Shown here piece by piece: positions 33,601 through 43,200 of a stretch of DNA of 64,000 bases (position 1 is its first letter; the number at the start of each line of letters is the position of its first letter). The DNA comes from Leishmania infantum JPCM5 (Eukaryota > Euglenozoa > Kinetoplastea > Trypanosomatida > Trypanosomatidae). The stretch covers positions 1,221,929 through 1,285,928 of the forward strand of contig NC_009417.2 in the NCBI RefSeq assembly GCF_000002875.2, written 5' to 3'. The notes below the pieces were generated by a model. That model searched no databases. It was not told where the DNA came from and saw only the letters and a list, made by a program, of their open reading frames with translations. The position numbers and the translations under genes are program-made.

Positions 33601-35437
33601 GACGGCGGTGGTGCGGCAGAACCGCCACGACGATGTGATGGTGGCCTCCGTCTTCGCCGTCTCGGCGGCGGACCTGCGCCCGTACACGAGCGTTCTTGAG
33701 CACAACCCGAGTTATTCCCGAACTCTCTTTTCCTGCGCCCTCGGTGGCCCGTCGTCCACTGGCGTTCTCATCACAGCATCCCGAAAAATGGATTTGTCGG
33801 AGCTGGCGAACGCGTTCAGCATGCAGTACAGCGTGGCTCACGTTGGAGTACCGGCCTCGCGCCGCGGGAGCGTGAGGGAGCTCATCCAGTATGCACGCGG
33901 CTCGCTGGAGCGGCAAAAGAAGAAAGTGGCCGCGGCGACGGAGCCGGCAGAGAGGGAGGCGGCGGAGAAGAGTTTACGTCGCCTCTCGGAGAGCCTGCGC
34001 GACCACGAGGAGCTGTTGGCAAACCCGAAGACCGCTGAGGCCAAAGCCTACCCACCCGAGCCTGTTGCAGCAGGTGCGTTGTCGCCGACGGCAAGGGAGC
34101 GCCCGGGCCGGGCGGCGACACCGCCGGAGTTGCCGCAGTTTCAGGAGCGTGCCGCCGAACCCCAGCATGAGGAGACACAAAAGGGCACCACGAGGGTGAC
34201 CCCAGATACGGAACCAGCACCGCAGCCACAGGAGGCCAAGCCCGAGAAGGCACAGTCGCTGCAAGCGCAACAGACGGAGGAGCCGAAACCGCAGGAGGAA
34301 GAGTCGCGGAAGCTGAAGCCCGCCAAGGAGCAGCGGACGGTACGGCAAGAGAACACATCCGAGGAGAAGCCGCAGGAAGTCGTGCAGGAAGACAACACGC
34401 AAGCGGTGCAGATCCTGGCCGTCATCACGGAGGACATCGGCAGTAGCTTGCCGGTGAAAGAGGGCTGGTCGGTAGAGGGGAGCGACGAGCAGCTCGTCGT
34501 CACGGATGTCCAGGGGCCGCACAGCTTCCTGGTGGACGAGGTGGTAGTTCGGCAGAACCGCGGCTCGCCCATCGACTCAAAAGTGCTCGAGGAGCTGCGC
34601 CACCGGTTCCTGCAGGGCAACAATGTAGCCCTCCTCACCACCGAGGCGCGCGGCTCTGTGGCGAGCCTGGAGATGGTGGACCGCACGGTGCGCCGCATTC
34701 TGGACAAGATGCCGCCGTCCAACTCGCTCTTTATGTCGCTCTGTGCACTGAAGGAGAAGGAGAACATCGTACTCGACACGCTCACCGACGGGGGCGAGTT
34801 CCACACTGCTGAACTAAACGTGTCGCCCCTGTTCGGCCCGTCGGTGGCCGGCGCCAACTTCGTAAAGGTTAGCATGGTGGAACAGTTCTCGAAGCTGATG
34901 GGCGGTGGCCTTCGCAAGTGCGGTGAGAGTCGGGCGTGTGTCCTACTACAGCTCGTGCAGGTGGAGATTAAGGAGGAGCAGCAGGACGCCAACGTGTCTT
35001 CGCTTCTCGCCCTCATGTGCCCCAGCGACACCTCCATCTACCGCCATGCGCTGGACCAGCCAGTCAAGGAGCGCGGGCTGCTCTCCCTGGTCTTCAGCGG
35101 TTCTTGTTACACGGTCTTCGCCGCCGGCCTGACGAAGCAGCCGGTCGACGAGGGCTGCCTGATTTTCCTGCGCCTCGCGCAGGCCTTCAAGGACTCGGTG
35201 CGCGACTTCAAGCCACGCGGTGGCAGTGTGAAGTGCTTCATTGAGCACACTCACAGAGCTGTCGCGCATATGCAGCAGAACTGTCAGCGCGCCACCTCCG
35301 ACGAGGACAAGGCGAAGATGCAGGCATGCATCGACGCGGTGAAGTTTATACTGGAGCAGTCCGAGGCCTACCTGGCGGACCCCGTTAACAAGATGCCACC
35401 GAGCTTCCCCGACGTGCGCGAGCGCCGTAAGCGCTAG
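30656..35437 (+). CDS. Protein C: SMYG-rich N-terminus plus three degenerate kinesin-motor-like modules
   Basis: Complete 1593-residue frame, with ACC before the ATG and a TAG stop. Residues 1-90 are Ala/Pro-rich. Residues 92-272 are Gly/Met/Ser/Tyr-rich with irregular SMYGMG repeats. Residues 273-385 are charged linker. Modules lie at about 390-720, 802-1132 and 1251-1585. Module 1: GHNVALIAVD, SNPICGAC, IGGPTRTTA, RSGNVQRFIEY. Module 2: YDVDEC, GFNVALLGAE, MSPLFGPVVHG, ALGGPSSTGV, RRGSVRELI. Module 3: FLVDEVVV, GNNVALLTTE, SPLFGPSVAG, RGGSVKCFI. Each ends with a helical segment and a (L)xxxPxxYP-type cap. A Pro/Gln/Glu/Lys-rich linker (about 1150-1240) separates modules 2 and 3. Nucleotide-binding motifs of true kinesins are missing. 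Modules 1 and 2 resemble modules 1 and 2 of the gene at 59610 more than they resemble each other. Function is unknown; a structural cytoskeletal role is inferred. Confidence 0.95.
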   Translation: MPSWTATKPAPNRPVGQETQAPGATKPAGAPSAPEARTISANGNAFVSAAPANAGAKPVIGYRAFPQSGGVRGPAVNIIPGPRPPQLQQPKGNSMMIGSGYGNSMYRPSNMRGYASMCDFGGMSSTQPGGFMYGNQNFMASGFGSLRGGQDDMGSYGSMGGGVSMYGGMGCKSMASSYGMSGSMGWMYGMGGNPMVSLYGMDGPVGFMYGMGCPTGSMYGMGGTGYMMPRSMSFSSYGGRNICGSIGGSSLMKIGGSAYRIGGMWGAESGSQVRRHPDCDMPTVAKALQDDGETRRCLALTTATNQTDTDNQLHVKGAAAAAANGAKAAEEDKEVASEDTSKSKGDDHADERAKQEIKSRAASSPPAVDGEVSAANANEDKGGITLSNGIDGIVIVENAKSTTLAVEREEAGHKVSLKMATGEPAECKVSEVMEGADADMSKSAVLNTVSTHLLSGHNVALIAVDRGEKMSAAVENAIFTFYAGSLGKLVGDHKWKATFSASAISGATNYRDLQDDAAPAAPPKVIAFGSNPICGACIMDLKKVTLKDAEMVAVHVKGVLGKNTHPQEILFMQAILRIHTEKDLFICSMNAYVVRDTETAEALAILDDRRVPVPVLRPAIGGPTRTTAVLFLSGAAPAAAEAEALRLMGTLCTKESSPPRSGNVQRFIEYADEQIRKIGDVANLSSAEKDRCAYMVEKMRTMASDARELIGNMEMEPNVYPIHSKSDAPSVAALAAADKESNAKEAAAVTEATKAGDIAANGKPTLAAVPNCKVQTAEKQAPQSKTDAATPAAPANPFSSIHRLAYLQDAMTPSIGKMAQVVVNGEIKVYDVDECIESPAGANVHAVEESNELRRMAALLAAGFNVALLGAEFTEPTRPNAQMTWQSVRLLLTLALKSAEPETATEATLHMSVVHEHEVLADLGSGDTTPHPLVVAMSPLFGPVVHGSAGVKASTPEELEEVMSKALANAQPALKDGAMIVMTAVVRQNRHDDVMVASVFAVSAADLRPYTSVLEHNPSYSRTLFSCALGGPSSTGVLITASRKMDLSELANAFSMQYSVAHVGVPASRRGSVRELIQYARGSLERQKKKVAAATEPAEREAAEKSLRRLSESLRDHEELLANPKTAEAKAYPPEPVAAGALSPTARERPGRAATPPELPQFQERAAEPQHEETQKGTTRVTPDTEPAPQPQEAKPEKAQSLQAQQTEEPKPQEEESRKLKPAKEQRTVRQENTSEEKPQEVVQEDNTQAVQILAVITEDIGSSLPVKEGWSVEGSDEQLVVTDVQGPHSFLVDEVVVRQNRGSPIDSKVLEELRHRFLQGNNVALLTTEARGSVASLEMVDRTVRRILDKMPPSNSLFMSLCALKEKENIVLDTLTDGGEFHTAELNVSPLFGPSVAGANFVKVSMVEQFSKLMGGGLRKCGESRACVLLQLVQVEIKEEQQDANVSSLLALMCPSDTSIYRHALDQPVKERGLLSLVFSGSCYTVFAAGLTKQPVDEGCLIFLRLAQAFKDSVRDFKPRGGSVKCFIEHTHRAVAHMQQNCQRATSDEDKAKMQACIDAVKFILEQSEAYLADPVNKMPPSFPDVRERRKR
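31120..31350 (+). repeat. Degenerate Gly-Met-Tyr coding repeats in gene C
   Basis: About seven imperfect units of roughly 30-33 bases encode variants of [GS]-[SF]-M-Y-G-M-G-x-P. They are more decayed than the equivalent repeats at 60294-60455. Confidence 0.85.
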
Positions 35438-37792
35438 GGCACTTTCGTCGGCCTGTGCCGGCTTTGCGTCTGCCCGTGAATGTGTTGCCGAGCGCTGATT
35501 TATGTTTGTCCTATCGCGTGTGCTTGTCTTGTTCCGCTTGGCGCAAGTCATCCTCCGGCCTTGATGCCAGTCGTCCATGCGGCCGTTCCCTCTTCCTCGT
35601 TGTTGGAGAGATTTGGACGCTCTCTCGTCCACGTCTCTGTGTGCCGTTTTTTGTTGCTGCTCCTCTTCTTCACGCATGGGCTCTTCCGTCTATTTCTTGC
35701 TTTTTCCGTCTTTGGTTTTCGCGTGCATGTCTGCACGCGCACACCGAGGGGCCGGCTGTGTTTCTCGTTTCACGGAGCTGTGCACCTGTGATGCCGCCTG
35801 CCGCTATTCTGGATTTTTGACGACGGGGAAGAAGGAGAAAAGGGTGCCACGGCGAAAGGGACAGGAAGATGATAGAGATGCCTTCTCTACCTTTCGCCTT
35901 TTTATCCATGGCCACAGGTGGTGGCGGAGGGGACGGAAAACCATGCGTGCGCGATGTCGTGATGGACAGGAAATGGAACGTAGGTGGCGCAGCGCGAGGG
36001 CTGCTCGTTTTTCTTTGTTTGAGGGCGTAAGGAGAGAGCGGGGAGAGTGTATTGGGAGGGGAAAGGGAGGACAAGTTTTCCCCCATCTCTCCTCACCTTT
36101 CTTTTCCCTGCACGCCCCGCCCAACACCCACACTGCTGAAGCCCCGGACCAGCTTCATTGGCATTTCTCTCTCTTTCCTCTCTTGTGTAGTTTGTGAGTG
36201 CACCAAAGACCTTGTAGCGGCTTGTTGCGTGGATACGCACATGTCACCGTCTTCGCCATCTCCATTTCCGTATCGTGCCGCTCGCTGCCCCCCCCCCCCA
36301 TTGTCTTCCCCCTGCAACACTCCTCCTGCTCTCCTCTTCCCGCATCGGCGCGTGTGTTTCCTTCTCTCGCTTTCCTAGGCACTGCGTTCTAGCATGTGCC
36401 TTGCTCATTGTCGTCTGAAACCTGCACTGCAGGATAGGGACTGAGGGACTAGAAACAAGATGAAAGAGGGAGGGAGGAGGGGTGCCGTCTCGTACCCTGC
36501 TTCCTTGTTCGTCTCATGGAGTGTGAGGTGCTGCCATCAGCGTAGTGGATCTGTTTGCCTTTTGTTTCTTTGCTGTGGTTGCCGTTACTTGCGTCACCGT
36601 GACATTCACGTATGTGGTGAAGGGTACGTTTCTGCGTGCGTGCGAGTACATGTATGCGCATGACGTGCACCACTTTCTTAAGTGCTTACATATATATATA
36701 TAGAGAGAGAGATGGCGTAATCATCTTGTGTATCGTTTTCTTCTTTTCGTATCCGCGTGTCAGTGTTGGGTCTCTGGCTCTGTGTCTGCGTATTTCTTCT
36801 TTGCATCTTTTTGGGTATGTTGTTTCTCCTTTATCTCTTTTTTTTTGTGTGTGTGTCTTTTTTTTGCCGGTGCTTCTGTCCTGCCCCCTCCCTCCCCGCC
36901 GCATCTCCATGATGGCTGCTCTTCATGTGTTCGTTGTTCTCCCATCCCTTGCTTTGCGGTTTGTCCGCTTCTCCTGCTCGTCCTTGTCTTATTGTCCCTC
37001 TGCCCATGTTTTTGGGCACGCGCGTGTGCGTGGGTGGCATGACGCCGCGGCGATGCAATACAACAACAGCTTGTCAAACAAAGAAAACAAGAGAGAAAAA
37101 GCTGCATAACAAAAAATTCTAATAAAACGAGAGAGAAGTGACACTGGATGTGGGGACTGGAAATGGATCCTCTCCGCGTGGGCGAAGCAGGCCAGGGATG
37201 CGCCTTCGATCTCGAAAAAAAAAGAAATGAGAAGTATCACAGAGTCAGCGTGTGCATGTGTGTGAACGTCAGATGCATGGAGATGGTGCTGGTTGGAGGG
37301 GGAAGCAGGAGGCGAGTGGCGGGCATTGACACATTTTCCTGCATAGCACAAACTCCTTTCCTCTCTTCAGCGCCTTCTCAGTCTCTTCAAGCGCCCGTTT
37401 TTTTTTTGTCCCGGGCGTTGAGGGTATCGCGCACCGATGCCGCCTCTTGTTTCTTTCCCTTCTTGAGTTCTTGTCCCGCATTCAGTACCGCTATTCCCTG
37501 CGCGATCGTCGCCGCCTTCCTCAGAGTACCAAACTTTTCTCCGCCTCTACCCTTACTCTGGTGAGATCGACGACGGTGAGAAAGGGCTGACGATACAGCA
37601 GCGCGAATCACGGGTGGCTGACACCTCCATCGTTCTTTTTTTTGCGTCTTTCTGTCGATTTTGTTACAACGGAAAACATGCGCACAAGCCATGTGTCACC
37701 TCCTTCCCTCTTGCTGTGCATGTGTATCTCTACGTTCGTGCGCGTGACTCTTTCTGTGCTGGTTTATCATTATTAATATCCTCCCATGCCGC

Positions 37793-38365
37793 CCCTGATG
37801 ACGGGAGACACCTCAGCCTGGTATCTGATGGCCGAGAACCCCACTCTCTGTGAGTGGAAGTCAGGCAGCCCGCCCTATCCCTGCTGATACCGCAACACCT
37901 CTGGTGGTGCCAAGGCCATGCACCTACGACGTAGGGTGGCCGGAGCAATCTATGACTGCTGATGTCGGCGGCCAGGCCCTGGATGACGCTGCGGCGGAGC
38001 CACCTGCTATAGTGAACGCCTCTGTGCCATCAAAATGATGCGCAGAGTGTCCTTGTGACTCGAACATACCCCGCCCGGCCCTCTCAATGCCCACTGGTGG
38101 TAGGCAGCCTGCGTGCTACCCCGATGGGGAGGCATCATGCCGCGACGGGCATGATGGCGAAGCGGCTGCGAGGCGATCTGCGAAGTGGCGGATTGGTAGA
38201 TTTTGATCCAAGGACATTGCTCTGACGGTTGAGTCGGCGCATTGCTGTAACACGCGTCTTCCGCTGCTGCGCACCACGTGATGTGGGGCCTTGCGACAGG
38301 CCGGTGTGGAGTGAGGTTCAGATCATGTCCTATGGCAGAGAATGGTCACGGTGAAAGGAAAAGAT
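37793..38365 (+). mobile_element. SIDER2-like degenerate retroposon, copy 2
   Basis: It begins CCCTGATGACGGGAGACACCTCAG...TGGTATC, then CAGGCAGCCCGCCCTATCCCTGC, and ends with CATGTCCTATGGCAGAGAATGGTCAC followed by an A-rich stretch. Blocks are in the same order and orientation as in the copy at 1191-1727, with many substitutions and indels between them, so both are old. The second arm of the 5' hallmark (CAGGGTCTAGTA in copy 1) is eroded here. The position, 2.36 kb after the stop of gene C and in sense orientation, is where such elements usually act, in a 3' UTR. An effect on the stability of the gene C mRNA is plausible from what is known of SIDER2 but is not shown. Confidence 0.85.
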
Positions 38366-39424
38366 TCTTCTCTATTTTTTGTTCTCTTTTGCCACGTCTC
38401 TACTCGGTGTGTGTGCGTGTTTTGGCCATACCTGTCTCCCCTCTCCGTCCTCCTCTCTCTGTCCGTGTGTGCACACGGCACTACTACGTGTTTTACGTTG
38501 CTTTACGGTTTGCGTGTTTACTTATCACGTGTGTGCGTCTCTTTTCAGCACCAGCCTTTTGCTCTCCCCGTTTTTCCCCCTCTCTTTTTAGTCCTCATCA
38601 CCTCCCCTCTCCATTACTTTGCCTGTGCCCCTTTGCCTGGTTGTGTCTGGTGATGTGCCTTTCGCGACTATGGTGGACTGCGGTGCGGCTGGAAGTATGA
38701 GAGGTCGTGCTTCTCTCACCTTTTCGTTTGTGATGTCTCTTTCTTGCTAACGTATTCCCCCCTGCTTGCTTGTCGGTGCACTCGCCCTCGCTCACACGTA
38801 TACGCATATTTGACAGCTGCCGTGTCTCTCCCCCTCTGTCCCTTCTCAGCGTGTTCATTTTTGCTCTGTTGACGTGGCTATACGACGCTTCAGAGGCCTC
38901 TCCGCCTCTCCGTCCTCCCTCTATCTCTGTGTGTGCGCGCGTGCGTGTGCGCGTGTGTGTGGTCTCTTGTTTTTGTGTCTCTGCTTTTTTCTTATCGCGT
39001 TTCAGCTGCAAGCATGCCTGCGGCGCGGCTGGCGCTTTTATTCGCCTCCCTATGTGAGTTGTTGCTCTCTCTCCTTGTCTTTCCTGTGGAAGAGCATCAC
39101 CCGTACCAGACATCGACAGCGATGCAAGGAAGAGTGTAGCTACCGACGCACAACTTGCCAATATGATGGCTCGCGATCCTCTCTGCGCGCGGAGAGGATC
39201 CGCACGAGACGAGCAAGGAGATGGAGAGGATGGGCAGAATACCTCCTGTAGGGCTGTGCTTTCGCGCTGGGGCAAGAACGCAGGTGTGAGGAGAGATGGA
39301 GCGTGGTAAGAAGGCCTTTGCGTGTCCGTTTCTCTTTGTGCCTTTTGCCCTCTGTCTTTGCCTTCTCTTCTTCCTCAGTGCCGTGACTGCTCCTCTGCTC
39401 GGCCCCCTCCACTAGCGGGGCTTG

Positions 39425-39443
39425 CACACACACACACACACAC
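39425..39443. repeat. CA dinucleotide repeat
   Basis: About nine to ten CA units in the C-D spacer, followed by CAGCACAGCACAGG. Confidence 0.9.
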
Positions 39444-39881
39444 AGCACAGCACAGGCTCAGCTATGCCGCGTAGAGAGGGCGCTTTCGCTGCCTTTTCCA
39501 CATGAACAACAATAAAAAAGGAATGCAGCCCCGTTGCAGCGAAGCGGCCGGATGGCTGAGTATTCTCTCGCTCTTGCTCTCGTGTTTTTCTCGTGCACAC
39601 CGCGCATTCGCACTCGCAGAGATATGACGCGTCCACGACGGGTGCGCGATGGCTCACCTCCTTCCACCCCATCCCCCTACCGGTTCTCCTTTTCGCTCTC
39701 TCTCTCTGTCTGTCTCTCTTGCTGCGCCGACACCTATCGGCACGTCGTTGTGTGTCTTCGGCTCGTCTGTGCTGCTCGTGCTTCTCTCTCCCCTCGTGCA
39801 CTGCACGTCTCTACATCTCCCACGCATGGCGTAGAGTTTTTGCTGGCTTTTCTTTGCCTCGTTCTCTTTTCCGCGCACGCG

Positions 39882-39926
39882 CATCTCTCTTCCTCCCTCC
39901 TTCCTTCTTCGTTATTCGTCGCTGAG
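39882..39926 (+). promoter_or_regulatory. Candidate spliced-leader acceptor for gene D
   Basis: The tract ATCTCTCTTCCTCCCTCC, continuing with TTCCTTCTTCGTTATTCGTC, is followed by its first AG at 39925-39926, giving a 5' UTR of about 320 bases. It is the last strong C/T tract before the ATG at 40250. Confidence 0.5.
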
Positions 39927-40249
39927 AGCTTGCGCGTGTGGGTGTGCCGTGTATTCGTTTCACCAACGGTTCTTCGCAAACACACCGAAGAGGTCCTCCG
40001 CTGATACCCAAGTGACTTGCATCCCACTCGGAAATACTTGATCACACCCCAGAGCTGAGAAGACAAGGAGTCCGGCATCGTAGAGGAACGCCCCGACACA
40101 CTACGCCCCCCACCCTCCGACACGCCGATACTCACGCGCGCCTCAACGGGCATCGCACATAGTACGCGTACATTAACAAACTTCTCGCTCAGCGGGCACC
40201 GACGCGCATTTTTCCGAGGCAGTTTTACTAGGGCGTTACGTTCTCGAGG

Positions 40250-43200
40250 ATGCTACCCACCCCAGTGCAAGCAAAGCATGCCGCGAAGGCGGCCACGCCT
40301 CAGGCGACATGGGCGACAGCAGAGGCCCCGGCTAGTGTGGCTTCCAATCCGTCTCCTCGCCATGCAGCGAACGACACGCACGCTGCCACGCCGTCTGTCC
40401 ATACACGCCCGACAAACGACACTGCGCTTCCGGCGTTTGCCCCGTCAACACAGCGCGCGAGCTCACAGCCGACTGGGTCAGCTGCGAAGGCGGGGCTGCC
40501 GATACCGAAGGCGGACCCGTCTTTCATGCCCGAAAAGCCTATCTCCGCCTTCAGCCCAGGTATCTTGGCACGCGGGCAGCAGCCCGGCTCCGGCTACGGA
40601 ATAGGCTCGGCCATGGGGAGCTTTGGTGGTGGCGTGATGGCGCCGATGGGCGTCGGCGGTGCACCCAACCCAGCTTATGGGGCACAGTTTGTGCAGCCGC
40701 TCGGCGGCAGCAGCATGTACGGCGGTGGCTCCATGTTCGATGGAGCCCCTCCCGGTGCCGCCGATGGCTTCATGTACGGCGTGCAAAACCCAACCATGAT
40801 GCACGCCTCCAGTTATGGCACCTCCACAATGGACCCCTCGGGTGGCCCGGTGGGCAGCATGTACGGCATGGGTGGTCTGATGGGCAGCATGTACGGCGTG
40901 GGTAGCCTGATGGGGCCCATGGGTGGTGGCGGCTACGGAATGAGCGGCTACGGAATGAGCGGCTACGGCGCAGGCGGCTTCGGTGGTAGTCTCTATGGCG
41001 GCTCTCTGCTCGGTAACACCGGTAGTCTCTACAGCACGGGGGGCTCCCTCTACGGCAGCAGCGCCCCAAGGGCAGTGATGGGCAGCATGTACGGCAGTTT
41101 TATGGGCTCCATGTTTGGAGGTTTCGGCTCCATCTACCAAGTCGACGGTCCCCACACGAGCCTTGGTGTAGTGCGCAAGCAGTCTATTCCAGGCTTCTCC
41201 TACACGTTTGGGTCGAACCTGGGCACTACCGCGTACCGCCCGAGCTTTCACGTCGACTCGGCGGCATCGCGTAGCGGCAGCATGCGGGATAACACTTTTC
41301 GCACCTCCACCTCGATGAAGGCCAGCGAGCACGAGGCGGAGCCGAAAGTGAAGGCCGAGGAGACGGCCCGGCAGCACGGCTCGACCGGCGTTGACAAGGA
41401 CGGGAAGACGATTGCGGAGAAGCCCGAGGGCGACACGCCAGCTTCGGCCGCCGTGAAGGCGACGGAGCCCGAGTCGATCATGAAGAAGCGCACACCGGCG
41501 ACAGAAGCGCCAAAGTCGCCGACGACGGCGCGCCAGCAGGGCAGCTGCAACGCTGCCGGCCAGGCGTCGACGCTCTCTAGCGATTTTCGTATCCACAACG
41601 TGGCTGTGCTGGAGCAGGCGGGCGCCGGAAGTGCGACCGTGACGAAGAAAGACGAAACATGCGTGATGAAGGGCAAGTCGTTCGCGATGGACGAAGTGGT
41701 GGAGTACAAGCCAGCGAGCAAGAGGGCCGCCGTCGAGTCGCGTCATCTGAACGACCTCATCGAGCACGTGCTCGCAGGCCACAACAGTGCGATCCTCGTC
41801 GCCGACGACGGCAAGGCAGTAGGCGCCGCCAAGGCGGCTGTGGAGACGACCATGATGAAGCTGATAGAGGAACTCAGGAAGCCGGCACGCAACAGCTATG
41901 CGGGCCTGTCAATGACCATGTGCAGCTTGCCGAGTAACACGACAGTATGCGATCTCCTCGTTCACGATGCGAAGGCGACGCCGTTGAAGACGGGCAACTC
42001 GCCGCTTTTCGGGCCCGCCGTCGTGGGCCTCAAGTCGGAGCCCATCGAGAGTGGTGCCCACTTCGCGGAGCTGTACGACACCGCACTGAAGCGCGGCGAT
42101 CAGAAGTCGATAATGGTGTGCACGGTGGTCGTGTTGCAGATGCGGCCGGCCTCGAGCGAAGGCAAGGGAGAGGTGTTCCTGTCCTCTGTTTTCATCGGCG
42201 TCAGCCGTACCGGCCCAAAGGCGTTCCACGACATCATCGACAAGCTTCCTGCCTCTGCGCACGAGATCTTCCGTTACGCGATTGACGGCCCTACAGTGTG
42301 CGTGCACGTCGTTTCGGTAAGCCACGACACGACAGACGCAAAGGTGCTGGAGGAGGCGGCGAAGGTCGGCGCGGTCCAGAATAGCCCAGCACGCAGCGGC
42401 AACGTACGCCGCTTTATCGACTTCACGGAAAGCCAACTGAAAAGCATGTTGAAGCGCCGCGATGCGAGCACTGGCTCCGAGAAGGCGGAGCTTGACAACC
42501 ACGTGAAGCGGCTGAACGTAGTGCTGCAGGACGCGAAGAGTCTTCTGTCCAACCCCCAGAACACGGCACCGCCCGTCTACCAAACTGAGGTAGGGGCGAG
42601 CATTGCGGCAACTCTGGCAGAGCCGAAGACCACTGCCGCTCCAGAAGCTGCGGCCGCGGGCGAGGCGACGGACAAGCCTTCTTCGACTGCCGACTACAAG
42701 CCACGCAGCACCAACATCGCGGCTCTTGTAATCGCGGATGTGGCTGAGGCGCGCGCCTACTCGGTAAAGGACACGATCGTGACGTCCAGCGGTCGACCTT
42801 TTTCGGTAGATGAGGTGGTAATGCGCGACGCGGTGAAGTCGACGGCCATGAAGACCAAGACGACGGGCCGGGTTCTGACCGCCTTTCTCAAAGGGTACAA
42901 CGGAGCCGTCATCGTGGCGGATAGCACGGCGGTGGCTGCTAACGGAATGGAGTCACCGACAATGAGCTTCCTCTTCTCGGCCGTCGCCGGTGCCCTCGAG
43001 AATACAGGCTGCAAGGGGGTGCGCGTGTCCATCGCGCTCTTACGGGGGTCCGGCTCGGCGTGTGACTTGAGTGGCACCGCTGCGGAACTGAAACCGATCG
43101 AGGTGTCATCGTCTCCGCTGTTTGGCCCGATCCTGCAAAACGTTGCACTGCACCCCATTTGCGCGCAGGAGGATCTGCAGAAGATAGTGGACAAGGCACG

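Larger units (their letters stand above)
35438..40249. other. Spacer C-D: UTRs with a SIDER2-like element
   Basis: No supported gene in 4.8 kb. C/T-rich DNA lies at 35440-35800 and 36050-36380, and a C-run at 36291-36299. A TA/GA microsatellite lies at about 36689-36711. Positions 36720-37020 are T-rich. A SIDER2-like element occupies 37793-38365, and a CA repeat lies at 39425-39443. Pyrimidine tracts leading to gene D lie at 39640-39920. Small frames here are not called because their composition is that of simple sequence. Confidence 0.75.

Noticed and set aside
40478..41782. 434-codon minus-strand frame, His/Ala/Arg-rich
   Set aside because: Lies antisense to the Gly/Met/Tyr repeats and first module of gene D. 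It arises from GC-rich codon bias and repeats, and the sense frame carries the family motifs.
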